A stretch of 64,000 bases of DNA from Eubacteriales bacterium (GTDB lineage: Bacteria; Bacillota; Clostridia; Oscillospirales; Butyricicoccaceae), in the NCBI GenBank assembly GCA_030523305.1, contig JAUNIY010000001.1:1-64000 (forward strand). Reading direction: 5' to 3'. Position numbers and translations under genes: made by a program. Shown here one piece after another: positions 56,599 through 64,000 of the stretch. The notes below the pieces were generated by a model, which saw nothing but the letters and a program-made list of their open reading frames with translations, was not told the origin of the DNA and made no database searches. How positions within the stretch are numbered: the first letter of the stretch is position 1; each line of letters begins with the position of its first letter.

Positions 56599-58137
56599 TT
56601 ACTTGTCGCTCGATAAAGGCTTCATCGTCGGGAACAGCAGGACGTCGCGGATGGACGCGCTGTCGGTCAGCAACATAACCAGACGGTCAATGCCCATGCC
56701 CATACCGCCCGTTGGCGGCAGGCCGTATTCCATCGCCATCAGGTAATCCTCGTCCATCATGTTCGCCTCGTCGTCGCCAGCGTTGCGCATCTCGACTTGG
56801 CGCTCAAAGCGTCCACGCTGGTCTACCGGATCGTTCAGCTCGGAGAATGCATTGCACAGCTCACGGCCATAGACAAAACACTCAAACCGCTCGGTCAGAC
56901 GCGGGTCGGATGGCTTGCGCTTTGCCAGCGGAGAAATCTCCACCGGGTAATCCATAATAAAGGTCGGCTGAATCAGGTTTTCCTCTACCGTCGCGTCGTA
57001 GACCATCGCCATCAGGTCGCCCCAGCTCTGCTTGTTCTTGTCGATTTCATAACCGGCAGCCTGGCATGCTGCGAGCGCCTGCTCGCCATCCATTGCCATG
57101 AAGTCCATGCCGGAATACTGCTTAACCGCTTCCGCCATCGTCATGCGCTTCCAACCCTTGGAGAAATCGATCTCGGTGCCCTGGTACATGACCTTGGAGG
57201 TGCCCAGCACCTTCTCACAGCAGTGGACAACCATGTCCTCGGTCAGATCCATCATGCCGTTGTAATCGGTATATGCCTGGTACACCTCGATGGTTGTGAA
57301 CTCCGGGTTGTGCTTGGTATCCATGCCTTCGTTGCGGAAGATGCGCCCAATTTCATATACGCTTTCCATGCCGCCGACAATCAGCCGCTTGAGGTGCAGC
57401 TCGGTCGCAATGCGCATGTACATATCAATATCCAGCGCATTGTGATGCGTGATAAACGGACGCGCTGCCGCGCCGCCAGGGATGGTGTTCAGGCACGGGG
57501 TTTCCACTTCCATAAACCCGCGGTTGTCAAAGAAATTGCGCACCTCTCTGACGATTTTGGAGCGCAGCTCAAATGTCCGGCGCACTTCCGGGTTGACGAT
57601 GAGGTCGACATAACGGCGGCGGTACCGGATATCGGTATCTTTCAGGCCATGCCACTTCTCCGGCAGCGGGCGCAGGGCCTTGGACAGCAGCTGCAAGGAC
57701 TGGACGCGAACAGAGATCTCGCCCTTTTGCGTGCGGAAAACCTCGCCCTCAATGCCGATGATATCGCCGACATCGTATTTTTTAAATTGCTTGTATTCCT
57801 CTGTACCCAGCAGGTCGCGCTTGACGCACAGCTGGATCCTGCCATAGCGATCAGTGAGATCGGAGAAGGTCAGCTTGCCCATAATCCGCTTGCTCATCAT
57901 ACGGCCGGCCAGACGGACAATCTTGCCCTCCATCTCATCAAAATGCTCGGTGATATCGTTTGTGTAATTGGTACGGTCATACCGCACCTGCTGGAACGGG
58001 TCTTGTCCCGCTTCCTGCATCGCCTGCAGCTTGCCGGTACGGATGTCATATTCCTCGGATTCCGAGCGGACCGGCTTATTCCCCTTCGGCCTGCTCTGTT
58101 CCGTCGCCTGCTGCTCCGCAGCCATATTCTGATCCAT
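56599..58137 (-). CDS. lysS: Lysyl-tRNA synthetase, class II
   Basis: Charges tRNA-Lys with lysine. The 512-residue length fits class II LysRS. The first 30 residues are a Gln/Glu-rich extension ([14 protein letters not shown]). The OB-fold anticodon domain (about 60-160) contains [21 protein letters not shown]. Class II motifs are visible: motif 1 region [32 protein letters not shown], motif 2 [30 protein letters not shown] near residue 268 and motif 3 [19 protein letters not shown] near the C-terminus. The ATG at 58137 follows AGGAGG by 6 bases. It lies downstream of greA on the same strand, separated by a terminator. Confidence 0.97.
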   Translation of the reverse strand: MDQNMAAEQQATEQSRPKGNKPVRSESEEYDIRTGKLQAMQEAGQDPFQQVRYDRTNYTNDITEHFDEMEGKIVRLAGRMMSKRIMGKLTFSDLTDRYGRIQLCVKRDLLGTEEYKQFKKYDVGDIIGIEGEVFRTQKGEISVRVQSLQLLSKALRPLPEKWHGLKDTDIRYRRRYVDLIVNPEVRRTFELRSKIVREVRNFFDNRGFMEVETPCLNTIPGGAAARPFITHHNALDIDMYMRIATELHLKRLIVGGMESVYEIGRIFRNEGMDTKHNPEFTTIEVYQAYTDYNGMMDLTEDMVVHCCEKVLGTSKVMYQGTEIDFSKGWKRMTMAEAVKQYSGMDFMAMDGEQALAACQAAGYEIDKNKQSWGDLMAMVYDATVEENLIQPTFIMDYPVEISPLAKRKPSDPRLTERFECFVYGRELCNAFSELNDPVDQRGRFERQVEMRNAGDDEANMMDEDYLMAMEYGLPPTGGMGMGIDRLVMLLTDSASIRDVLLFPTMKPLSSDK

Positions 58138-58160
58138 ATCTTTCCTCCTACGCAACATGC

Positions 58161-58204
58161 AAAAGGACTGCCTCCCGGTTCCAGCCTGGCAGACAGCCTT
58201 TTTC
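58161..58204 (-). terminator. Terminator between greA and lysS
   Basis: On the minus strand AAAAGGCTGTCTGCC pairs with GGCAGTCCTTTT around a 15-base loop. The downstream T-run TTTT is short, so partial read-through into lysS is likely. Confidence 0.65.
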
Positions 58205-58211
58205 CCCTATA

Positions 58212-58688
58212 TTACTTGATGATCTCTGTGATTTTGAATTTTACAAGGGTTTCATTCGGCGCCTCGACCTCGACAATGTCGCCAACCTTGTGGCCCAGGA
58301 CGGCGCGGCCGAACGGGGATTCGTCCGAGATTTTGCCATCCATCGGATCCGCTTCCTGTGAGCCGACGAAATGGTATTCCTCTTCCTCGTCAAATTCGAT
58401 GTCAATGACCTTGAACCGGCAGCCAGGAGATACCTCGTCCTTTGCATACATATCCTCGGTGATGACAACGGCATGTGCAACAATGGTCTCCAGCTCGGCA
58501 ATGCGGGATTCTACCTTGCCCTGCTCGTTTTTCGCCTCATCGTATTCCGCGTTCTCAGAAAGGTCGCCAAACGAACGGGCTTCCTTGATCTGCTCCGCAA
58601 CCTCCTGGCGGCGGACGGTTTTCAGGTATTCCAGTTCTTCTTTCAGTTTATCCAGATTTTCCTGTGTCAGCTTAAATTCCTGCTTCAT
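58212..58688 (-). CDS. greA: Transcription elongation factor GreA
   Basis: GreA rescues backtracked RNA polymerase by stimulating transcript cleavage. The 158-residue protein has the N-terminal coiled coil (residues about 1-75: [52 protein letters not shown]). The Asp/Glu tip in [10 protein letters not shown] is the catalytic magnesium-placing loop. The C-terminal FKBP-like domain contains [39 protein letters not shown] strong promoter lies upstream. Confidence 0.97.
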   Translation of the reverse strand: MKQEFKLTQENLDKLKEELEYLKTVRRQEVAEQIKEARSFGDLSENAEYDEAKNEQGKVESRIAELETIVAHAVVITEDMYAKDEVSPGCRFKVIDIEFDEEEEYHFVGSQEADPMDGKISDESPFGRAVLGHKVGDIVEVEAPNETLVKFKITEIIK

Positions 58689-58750
58689 GGAAGATTCCCC
58701 TCGATATCGTTCAAAATTTTTCAGCGGTACAATACGCTATAATACATTTC

Positions 58751-58779
58751 ATTATATAAACCCATTGGTATGATGTCAA
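58751..58779 (-). promoter_or_regulatory. Promoter of greA
   Basis: A perfect TTGACA (58774-58779), 17 bases and perfect TATAAT (58751-58756) on the minus strand, the strongest housekeeping promoter in the window. Confidence 0.88.
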
Positions 58780-58827
58780 GCGGGGTTTTGCCGAGTTTGG
58801 CGAATTTTTCGCCGCATTTTCCCGCCG

Positions 58828-60021
58828 TTACGACGCAAGCGCGGAGATCGCCGCCTGCAGCTGGTCATCCTCGCCGTCGGTCAGTACATGAAACCGTTCC
58901 GTCTTCTCTTCGCTCAGCGCGGATTCGACATCCGGCGTGACGCCCTTGCCGATCAGGCTTTCCCCGTTCGGCGTATAATAGCAGTTGGTGGACAGCTCCA
59001 GGCATCCGCCGTTGGACAGCTCAAACGGCTGCTGCGAATAGCCCTTGCCAACCGTCTTCTCGCCGATCACTTCCGCCAAGCCGTATTCCTGCAACGCTGC
59101 CGCGAAAAATTCCGCCGCGCTGTACGAATCTTCATTGACAATGACTGCCATCGGCAGATCGACGCAGTCAGCGTCTGATGTATACGTTTCGGTCTTGCCG
59201 CTCTTGCTCTCCAACGAAATGATATCGCCTTCCGGCAGCAGCAGGTCCAGGCAATTGACCAGTGCATCGAGCTGGCCGCCCGGGTTGTTGCGCAGGTCGA
59301 AGATCAGTTTTTCCGCCCCGGCATCCAGCATTTCCTCGAGCGCCTGCTCAAATTGCTCGTCGGTTTGCTGGGTAAACCGCTCGATGCAGATATATGCGGT
59401 ATGGTCCTCCAGCATCCGGGAGGTCACGTGGATCTGGTCGTATTCTTCCCGCGTTACCGTGATCTCCTCCAGCTCTCCGGTCTCATACCGGCGCACGCCC
59501 AATGTGACCGATTCGCCGGCCTCGCCGCGCACATTATCCACAGCCTCTTCGTATCCGCCCAGTTCATCGATGGTTTTACCGTCCACCGAAACGATTTCAT
59601 CATAATATCCAAAGCCCGCTTCTTCCGCCGGGGACGCGTGAGCCAGCGAATTGACCAGCAGGTAATGGCTGCCGTCCTCTGCCTCCTCATAGCTGACGGT
59701 CACGCCGATGCCAACCGTCGTATCCGCCGCGGAATCCAGATAGGACTCGTATGCTTCCGGCGACATGTAATAGCTCCAGCGGTCACCCAAGCCGCTGGCA
59801 TAGCCCGTGAGCGTATAATCGATCAAATCTGAGGTTTCATATTCCCCAACAAAATACCCCTGCACGGCGCTGTCCGCCTCGCACAGGGCGCGGTATACCT
59901 CGCCCAATTCGCCCTTGGGCTGGGTCACATAGTAGACGGCCGCCCCCGTGGCCAGGCTGCACGCAAACGCTGCTGCAATGCCGGCCGCTACAGCCTTCCG
60001 CAATGATATGCTTCTTTTCAA
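58828..60021 (-). CDS. S41 family carboxy-terminal processing peptidase
   Basis: A membrane-anchored serine protease of the CtpA/CtpB type. It has about 397 residues: an N-terminal anchor helix (ISLRKAVAAGIAAAFACSLATGAAVYYV), a helical region, a PDZ domain (about 110-190, with SPAEEAGFGYYDEIVSVDG) and the catalytic core. The nucleophile is the Ser in VNEDSYSAAEFFAAAL near residue 290 and the general base Lys lies in VIGEKTVGKG near residue 315. FDLRNNPGGQLDALV precedes them. In sporulating bacteria CtpB-type enzymes cleave SpoIVFA, but vegetative relatives exist. I choose a TTG start at 60021, 10 bases after AAGGAAG; a TTG at 60048 is the alternative. Confidence 0.9.
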   Translation of the reverse strand: MKRSISLRKAVAAGIAAAFACSLATGAAVYYVTQPKGELGEVYRALCEADSAVQGYFVGEYETSDLIDYTLTGYASGLGDRWSYYMSPEAYESYLDSAADTTVGIGVTVSYEEAEDGSHYLLVNSLAHASPAEEAGFGYYDEIVSVDGKTIDELGGYEEAVDNVRGEAGESVTLGVRRYETGELEEITVTREEYDQIHVTSRMLEDHTAYICIERFTQQTDEQFEQALEEMLDAGAEKLIFDLRNNPGGQLDALVNCLDLLLPEGDIISLESKSGKTETYTSDADCVDLPMAVIVNEDSYSAAEFFAAALQEYGLAEVIGEKTVGKGYSQQPFELSNGGCLELSTNCYYTPNGESLIGKGVTPDVESALSEEKTERFHVLTDGEDDQLQAAISALAS

Positions 60022-60072
60022 AATCCATTCGCTTCCTTTCCGGAACAATTTTGCCCCACAATAAAAAGAATA

Positions 60073-60092
60073 CCGCAGGACTGCGCCTGCGG
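60073..60092 (-). terminator. Terminator after the CdaR-type regulator and small ORF
   Basis: CCGCAGG-CGCAGT-CCTGCGG on the minus strand, followed by TATTCTTTTT. Confidence 0.8.
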
Positions 60093-60147
60093 CAACTGTT
60101 TTTTGTTGTCCTTTACAAAAAAGTTAAAATACGATCACCATTCCGCC

Positions 60148-60240
60148 TCAAAACAGGACGGACAGCGAGCTGAAAATCATCAGCAGCGCGAGCACAAGGG
60201 CAACAACTGCGATCACGCGCTTTGCCATGGTCGGTTTCAT
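60148..60240 (-). CDS. Small membrane peptide, 30 residues
   Basis: MKPTMAKRVIAVVALVLALL followed by MIFSSLSVLF: a basic N-terminus and one long membrane helix reaching the end of the protein. GGAGGTG lies 5 bases before the ATG, a strong ribosome site. It follows the CdaR/PucR-type regulator gene by 18 bases on the same strand and precedes a terminator, so it is expressed with the regulator. I recall similar tiny proteins near S41 peptidase genes in clostridia, but with no known role. Confidence 0.7.
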   Translation of the reverse strand: MKPTMAKRVIAVVALVLALLMIFSSLSVLF

Positions 60241-60258
60241 GCCAACACCTCCGGATTA

Positions 60259-61359
60259 TTACGGCTGAACACGTCCGGATTCGCGGGAAGCCAGATACTT
60301 GCGCACCATCAGCGCAACCTTAAATACGATGGCATGGTCAAATTCACGCAGGTCGAGGCCGGTCAGCTTCTTGATCTTCTCCAACCGGTAAACCAGCGTA
60401 TTTCTGTGCACAAACAGCTTGCGCGAGGTCTCCGACACATTCAAATTGTTTTCAAAGAATTTTTGGATGGTAAACAGGGTTTCCTGGTCCAGGGCGTCGA
60501 TCGAGCCTTTTTTGAAGATCTCATTGAGGAACATCTCGCACAGCGTCGTCGGCAGCTGGTAAATCAGGCGTGCCAAGCCGAGGGTATCATAATTGACGAT
60601 GTTCTGCTCGTTGTCGAATACAACGCCGATTTCCAGTGCAGTCTGGGCCTCCTTGAACGACTTGGCAACATCCTTGAGCTGGCTGCACACCGTGCCGATG
60701 CCGATGATGCACTTGATCTGCAGCTCATTGGCCAGCGTCTCCTCGATCCCCTTCGCAATTTTGTACAGCTCCTTGTCGTCGGTGGCCGCCTTGACCTCCT
60801 TGACAAGGACAACGTCGTTTTCATTGATGTGCAGCACAAAATCACGCTGTTTATCCGGGAACAGGCTTTGGATGACATCAAGGGCCGCCACATCGGCGCG
60901 CTCCTCCTGGCGGATCAGGAAAACGGCGCGCGGGATATCCCCCTCGAAATGCAGCTCACGGGATTTGATATAGATATCGCCCGGCAGGATGTTGTCCAGG
61001 ATAATGTTTTTTACAAAGGTTGCCTTATCGTGCTTTTCATCGTACAGCGTCTTGATGTTGCTCACGGCAATCGTTGCCATAGAACAGATGCTGCGCGCGT
61101 TTTCGTCCTCGCCATGTACGAATACCGCGTATTCAAAGCGTGTGGTGCGGTCAGCTACCGGGCGATAGGTATAGCCGCCAAAGCGGATCATATCGCCGAC
61201 ATAGGACAGCTCTGCCGCCGCATCCTCGCGCATTTCACCGATACGCTTCAAATCCGTACATGCAACGACTGCACCGCTGGCATTGATAATGCCGATGGTG
61301 CGATCCACCGCATCCTTCATCTGTAAAATTATGGACTGAAACATTCTTGATGCCATCAT
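60259..61359 (-). CDS. CdaR/PucR-family transcriptional regulator
   Basis: A 366-residue regulator. Residues about 5-135 form a sugar-diacid-recognition-like sensory domain (MFQSIILQMKDAVDRTIGIINASGAVVACTDLKRIGE). A middle GGDEF-like PucR region follows (about 150-270). The C-terminal PucR helix-turn-helix (about 305-362) contains FFENNLNVSETSRKLFVHRNTLVYRLEKIKKLTGLDLREFDHAIVFKVAL. Regulators of this family control use of sugar diacids, purines or other metabolites; the ligand here is unknown. AAGGGTGAAGA precedes the first of two adjacent ATG codons. An extended -10 sequence (TGATATAAT) lies upstream near 61480. The small membrane peptide gene follows. Confidence 0.9.
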   Translation of the reverse strand: MMASRMFQSIILQMKDAVDRTIGIINASGAVVACTDLKRIGEMREDAAAELSYVGDMIRFGGYTYRPVADRTTRFEYAVFVHGEDENARSICSMATIAVSNIKTLYDEKHDKATFVKNIILDNILPGDIYIKSRELHFEGDIPRAVFLIRQEERADVAALDVIQSLFPDKQRDFVLHINENDVVLVKEVKAATDDKELYKIAKGIEETLANELQIKCIIGIGTVCSQLKDVAKSFKEAQTALEIGVVFDNEQNIVNYDTLGLARLIYQLPTTLCEMFLNEIFKKGSIDALDQETLFTIQKFFENNLNVSETSRKLFVHRNTLVYRLEKIKKLTGLDLREFDHAIVFKVALMVRKYLASRESGRVQP

Positions 61360-61560
61360 TCTTCACCCTTCTCTACTTGATTACGTACCATCTGGCTACA
61401 TCTTTCCGCACCTGCAAACAGAAACATGACCAATCGCCCTGACAGTCCTACCTGTTTTCTTGTTCATCTTTTTTCATTATATCACAAATCGACAGAAATT
61501 TGTACAAAAATTTTCGCTTTATTTTGTGAGTTTTCCCCTATGTAACGTTTGAGCAATGCC

Positions 61561-62304
61561 CTATCCGTTTCCAGCTTCCCCGGCATCCGCCCGCAATGCC
61601 TCCAGCTCTTGCGGCGTCAGCTCCCGCCATTGCCCCGGTTCCAGTGCCGGATCCAGCCGGACCGCACCCTCAGAAAGCCGTTCAAGCGACAGCACCGGCG
61701 CATGGCATGCGGCGAGCATACGCCGCACCTGATGATATTTGCCCTCCTGTACCGTCACCAGCACATCGGATGTTCCATCCATTATCTGCCGGATATTCAA
61801 CACGGCGGGGCGGCACCGCGTTCCGTCCCGCAGCTCCAGCCCAGCGGCAAATGCCGCAACCGCTTCTTGCGTCAGCACGCCGTCGGTTACAGCGTGATAT
61901 ACCTTATCCACGCGGCGGCGTGGGGAGGTCAGCGCATGCCCAAGCGCCCCGTCATCGGTGAGCAGAAGCAGCCCGGAGGTTTCCTTGTCCAGCCGGCCGA
62001 CCGGGAATATCCCGCGGGTACGGTACTGCCTTGGCAGCAGATCGAGCACTGTTTTTTGCTCCCGGTCCTCGGTGGCCGACAGCACCCCCAGCGGCTTGTG
62101 CAGCATCAGATACACATGTTCCTGGTAGCCCACCCGCTGGCCCCGGAACGTCAGGCGGCAGCGCTCCGGATCGATCCTACGGGATACATCGCGGCAGACG
62201 GCGCCATCCACAGCGACAGCGCCCTGCTTGGCCAACGCCGCAGCTTCCCTGCGGGAACAGCAGCCCGCCGCTGCCAACAGCTTGTCAATGCGCTGCGCCG
62301 CCAT
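61561..62304 (-). CDS. rsuA: RsuA-family 16S rRNA pseudouridine synthase
   Basis: Converts a uridine of 16S rRNA to pseudouridine. The 247-residue protein has an S4 RNA-binding domain (residues 1-60: QRIDKLLAAAGCCSRREAAALAKQGAVAVDG) and the catalytic domain with the RsuA/RluB motif FPVGRLDKETSGLLLLTDDGALGHALTSPRR near residue 100, where the Asp of GRLD is catalytic. KVYHAV and EGKYHQVRRMLAACH near residue 190 complete the fold. The ATG at 62304 lies 7 bases after GGAGG. RsuA is distinguished from RluB by the short form and sequence after YHQVRRM; this subgrouping is probable. Confidence 0.88.
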   Translation of the reverse strand: MAAQRIDKLLAAAGCCSRREAAALAKQGAVAVDGAVCRDVSRRIDPERCRLTFRGQRVGYQEHVYLMLHKPLGVLSATEDREQKTVLDLLPRQYRTRGIFPVGRLDKETSGLLLLTDDGALGHALTSPRRRVDKVYHAVTDGVLTQEAVAAFAAGLELRDGTRCRPAVLNIRQIMDGTSDVLVTVQEGKYHQVRRMLAACHAPVLSLERLSEGAVRLDPALEPGQWRELTPQELEALRADAGEAGNG

Positions 62305-62385
62305 CCTACCGCCTCCAACACACAATTTTAATCATTGTAGCACTTTTGGTAGTTTTGTACAAGAGTTATTTGCAAAATTGTAAAA

Positions 62386-62407
62386 GCAGGCGTGGATTTC
62401 CGCCTGC
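62386..62407 (-). terminator. Terminator of the DUF4830 gene
   Basis: GCAGGCG-GAAATCCA-CGCCTGC on the minus strand, followed by TTTTAC. Confidence 0.8.
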
Positions 62408-62445
62408 TTGGTGGCTATTCTGCCCATATTTTGCACATTTCCCGC

Positions 62446-63027
62446 TCATTCTTCCGCCGCAGTGCTGTCATCATTTGTGGAAGCTGCACCATCGGCCGCT
62501 GCCTCCCCGTCGGGATGATCCATCAGCCCGCGGGTAAAGCCGCCGTCGGTCTGCATGGAGCAGATATCCCCCGCCACGATGTTGCCGCGATACACCAGCA
62601 GTTCCGCAATGATATCGCCTTCCTCCGGATAATTGGTCACAGTATAAGTAATCTGCTTGACGCGCTTGCCTTTCAGCCGCTCCAAGTCAAAGCCCTGCCG
62701 GGCCTGCAAATCGGCATAGCTCTGGTAGGTTTCGTCGAAATCCGACGGGATAATGACCTCCTGGATGACGCAGGAATTTTCATCCACTTCCCAGCCGCAT
62801 GCTTCCAGATAGGCAATGCGCTCTTCGTTGGTCAACGCCATCGTGGAAACCGTCTCCTCCGCCTGTTCTGCGGAGCCGGCCGCCTGTTCGCTGCCGTTCC
62901 AAGGCTCCATGGCCGCGACATCTCCCGCCAGCCGCACGGCAACCCCTGCGGTCAGCGCCAGCGCCGCCGCCGCGGCAATACCCAGCAGCGCTTTCCTCTT
63001 GTTCAATTTCGCTGTAAAGATAAACAT
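62446..63027 (-). CDS. DUF4830 domain membrane-anchored protein
   Basis: A 193-residue protein with a signal anchor (KRKALLGIAAAAALALTAGVAVRLAG), an Ala/Glu-rich linker and a conserved extracytoplasmic domain from about residue 65 to 165. The strings ERIAYLEACGWEV, VIIPSDFDETYQSYADLQARQGFDLERLKGKRV, TYTVTNYPEEGDIIAELLVYRGNIVAGDICS and GGFTRGL match DUF4830 as I recall it, a clostridial family often linked to spore-forming species without known function. The tail is acidic (GAASTNDDSTAAEE). GGAGCGGGG lies 5 bases before the ATG. It stands alone with its own terminator. Confidence 0.82.
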   Translation of the reverse strand: MFIFTAKLNKRKALLGIAAAAALALTAGVAVRLAGDVAAMEPWNGSEQAAGSAEQAEETVSTMALTNEERIAYLEACGWEVDENSCVIQEVIIPSDFDETYQSYADLQARQGFDLERLKGKRVKQITYTVTNYPEEGDIIAELLVYRGNIVAGDICSMQTDGGFTRGLMDHPDGEAAADGAASTNDDSTAAEE

Positions 63028-63134
63028 ATGTCCCCGCTCCTTGCCATAAGCGATTTCCGTGTGTGGTACAACCTATGCGGCGGGTACAGGGTTCATGCCT
63101 AAGAATGCGGATTTTGGATCGTCCGGATAAAACA

Positions 63135-63160
63135 ATCCCTCCGGCTTTTGCCAGAGGGAT
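63135..63160 (-). terminator. Terminator of the EF-G-like gene
   Basis: ATCCCTC-TGGC-AAAA-GCCG-GAGGGAT on the minus strand, followed by TGTTTTAT, 12 bases past the stop. Confidence 0.85.
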
Positions 63161-63171
63161 CGATTTTTGTG

Positions 63172-64000
63172 TTATTCTGCCTTTGCAGCTTCGATGACCT
63201 TTTCCTGAACCATTGGAGGTGCGTCCTCATACCGCTCAAACTGCGATACAAAGGAGCCTCTGCCCTGCGTCATCGAGCGCAGCGTGATCGCATAGTCGCT
63301 GATTTCCGCCATCGGTACCTCTGCTACAATTTCCTGGCCCTCATCGGTCGGGTTCATGCCCATGATACGGCCGCGGCGCTTGTTGATATCGCCGATGATA
63401 TCGCCCATGTACGAATCCGGGATGTACACCTTCATCGAGCAGATCGGCTCCATGATAACCGGGCTTGCCTTCGGGATACCAGCCTTGAATGCCAGCTTGG
63501 CCGCCATCTTAAACGACAGCTCGTTGGAATCGACATCGTGGTACGAGCCGTCCAGCAGGACAGCCTTCAGGCCAACCATCGGATAGCCGGCCAGTACGCC
63601 GTGCTCCATGGCCTCGCGCACGCCCTTATCCACCGCCGGATGGAAGTTCTTCGGGACGGAACCGCCGAAAATATGCTCTTCAAACAGGTAATCACCGTCA
63701 GCATACGGCTCAAATTCCATCTTGACATGGCCGTACTGTCCGTGTCCGCCGGACTGTTTCTTGTGCTTGCCTTCTACCGTAACCTTGCTGCGGATCTTCT
63801 CGCGATACGGCACAATCGGCTTGGACAGCACGGCGTCCGCGCCGAAGCGGCTCTTGAGCTTAGAGCAAATAACATCCAGATGGATATCGCCCATGCCGCT
63901 CAGGATGCTCTGATGGGTCTCCGGATCCAGCGTGAAGCTGAATGTCGGATCCTCGTCTGCCAGCCTTGCCAGGCCGGAGGCGATCTTTTCCTCGCCGCCC
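63172..64000 (-). CDS. Elongation factor G-like protein (N-terminal part beyond window)
   Basis: The last 276 residues or so of an EF-G-type translational GTPase; the GTP-binding domain is outside the window. Visible are the end of domain III (ILSGMGDIHLDVICSKLKSRFG), domain IV (VTVEGKHKKQSGGHGQYGHVKMEFEP, AVDKGVREAMEHGVLAGYPMVGLKAVLLDGSYHDVDSNELSFKMAAKLAFK) and domain V (PICSMKVYIPDSYMGDIIGDINKRRGRIMGM). The KHKKQSGGHGQYG form of domain IV is that of the EF-G-like (FusA2) group found beside the main EF-G in many clostridia, rather than of the main translocase encoded near rpsL. The precise role of this group is not settled. Confidence 0.9.
   Translation of the reverse strand, partial: GGEEKIASGLARLADEDPTFSFTLDPETHQSILSGMGDIHLDVICSKLKSRFGADAVLSKPIVPYREKIRSKVTVEGKHKKQSGGHGQYGHVKMEFEPYADGDYLFEEHIFGGSVPKNFHPAVDKGVREAMEHGVLAGYPMVGLKAVLLDGSYHDVDSNELSFKMAAKLAFKAGIPKASPVIMEPICSMKVYIPDSYMGDIIGDINKRRGRIMGMNPTDEGQEIVAEVPMAEISDYAITLRSMTQGRGSFVSQFERYEDAPPMVQEKVIEAAKAE

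Overview
The window reads as one continuous chromosomal segment of an anaerobic, spore-forming, Gram-positive bacterium of the class Clostridia, with moderately high GC, strong AGGAGG-type ribosome sites and tightly packed operons. Evidence is the spoVAC-spoVAD-spoVAE operon, spoIID, a SpoIIQ-like M23 protein, sequences matching the sigma-G promoter consensus, a ferredoxin-dependent 2-oxoacid oxidoreductase, a T-box leader, and the gdpP-rplI-dnaB gene order typical of Firmicutes. An Oscillospirales-type gut organism (for example Butyricicoccaceae) is my guess from overall style; no rRNA or tRNA gene is present to test it.

Layout. 1-6.4 kb (minus strand): dnaB (cut by the window edge), rplI, the c-di-AMP phosphodiesterase gdpP, an acyltransferase-3 membrane protein and an AI-2E-family exporter. 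6.5-9.9 kb (plus): a promoter, an isoleucine-type T-box leader and four genes for a 2-oxoacid:ferredoxin oxidoreductase (gamma, delta, alpha, beta). 10-20.2 kb: a low-GC secreted protein, small membrane proteins, a YitT-family protein, an SGNH hydrolase, the spoVA operon, a dicarboxylate/glutamate symporter, and a sigma factor-membrane protein-ABC transporter operon. 20.3-28 kb: intergenic repeats, an SLH surface protein, a probable type I toxin-like peptide, a HAD phosphatase, spoIID, citrate synthase, a highly structured candidate small RNA and the SpoIIQ-like peptidase. 28-33 kb: a cupin regulator and potABCD for polyamine uptake, with an unusually long PotA. 33-44 kb: an ABC-F resistance-type protein behind an attenuator leader, an ArsR regulator with an HdeD-like protein, two tiny hydrophobic proteins, a paralogous pair of membrane proteins leading into a two-component system, and a glycolipid-type glycosyltransferase cassette.

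44-55.6 kb is a urea island: urtABCDE (urea ABC uptake), a fused ureA-ureB gene, ureC, ureE, ureF, ureG and ureD, then a cytidylate-kinase-like gene, all on the minus strand from one promoter, with a divergent two-gene membrane cassette at the far end. Its genes use AGA, ATA and CTC codons more than the neighbours do, which suggests acquisition as a block. Transporter, enzyme and nickel-insertion factors together would import urea and release ammonia for assimilation.

55.7-64 kb returns to core genes: a DUF1349 protein, lysS, greA, an S41 peptidase, a 30-residue membrane peptide, a CdaR/PucR regulator, an RsuA-type pseudouridine synthase, a DUF4830 protein and an EF-G-like factor cut by the window end.

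The most unusual items are non-coding: the C-rich-loop small RNA at 26812-26981, the isoleucine T-box in front of an oxidoreductase, the ABC-F attenuator with a six-residue leader peptide, and the toxin-like locus near 23 kb. Among proteins, PotA with about 175 extra residues inside its C-terminal domain stands out. Start codons were chosen by ribosome-site spacing and family alignment from memory; no database search was possible.
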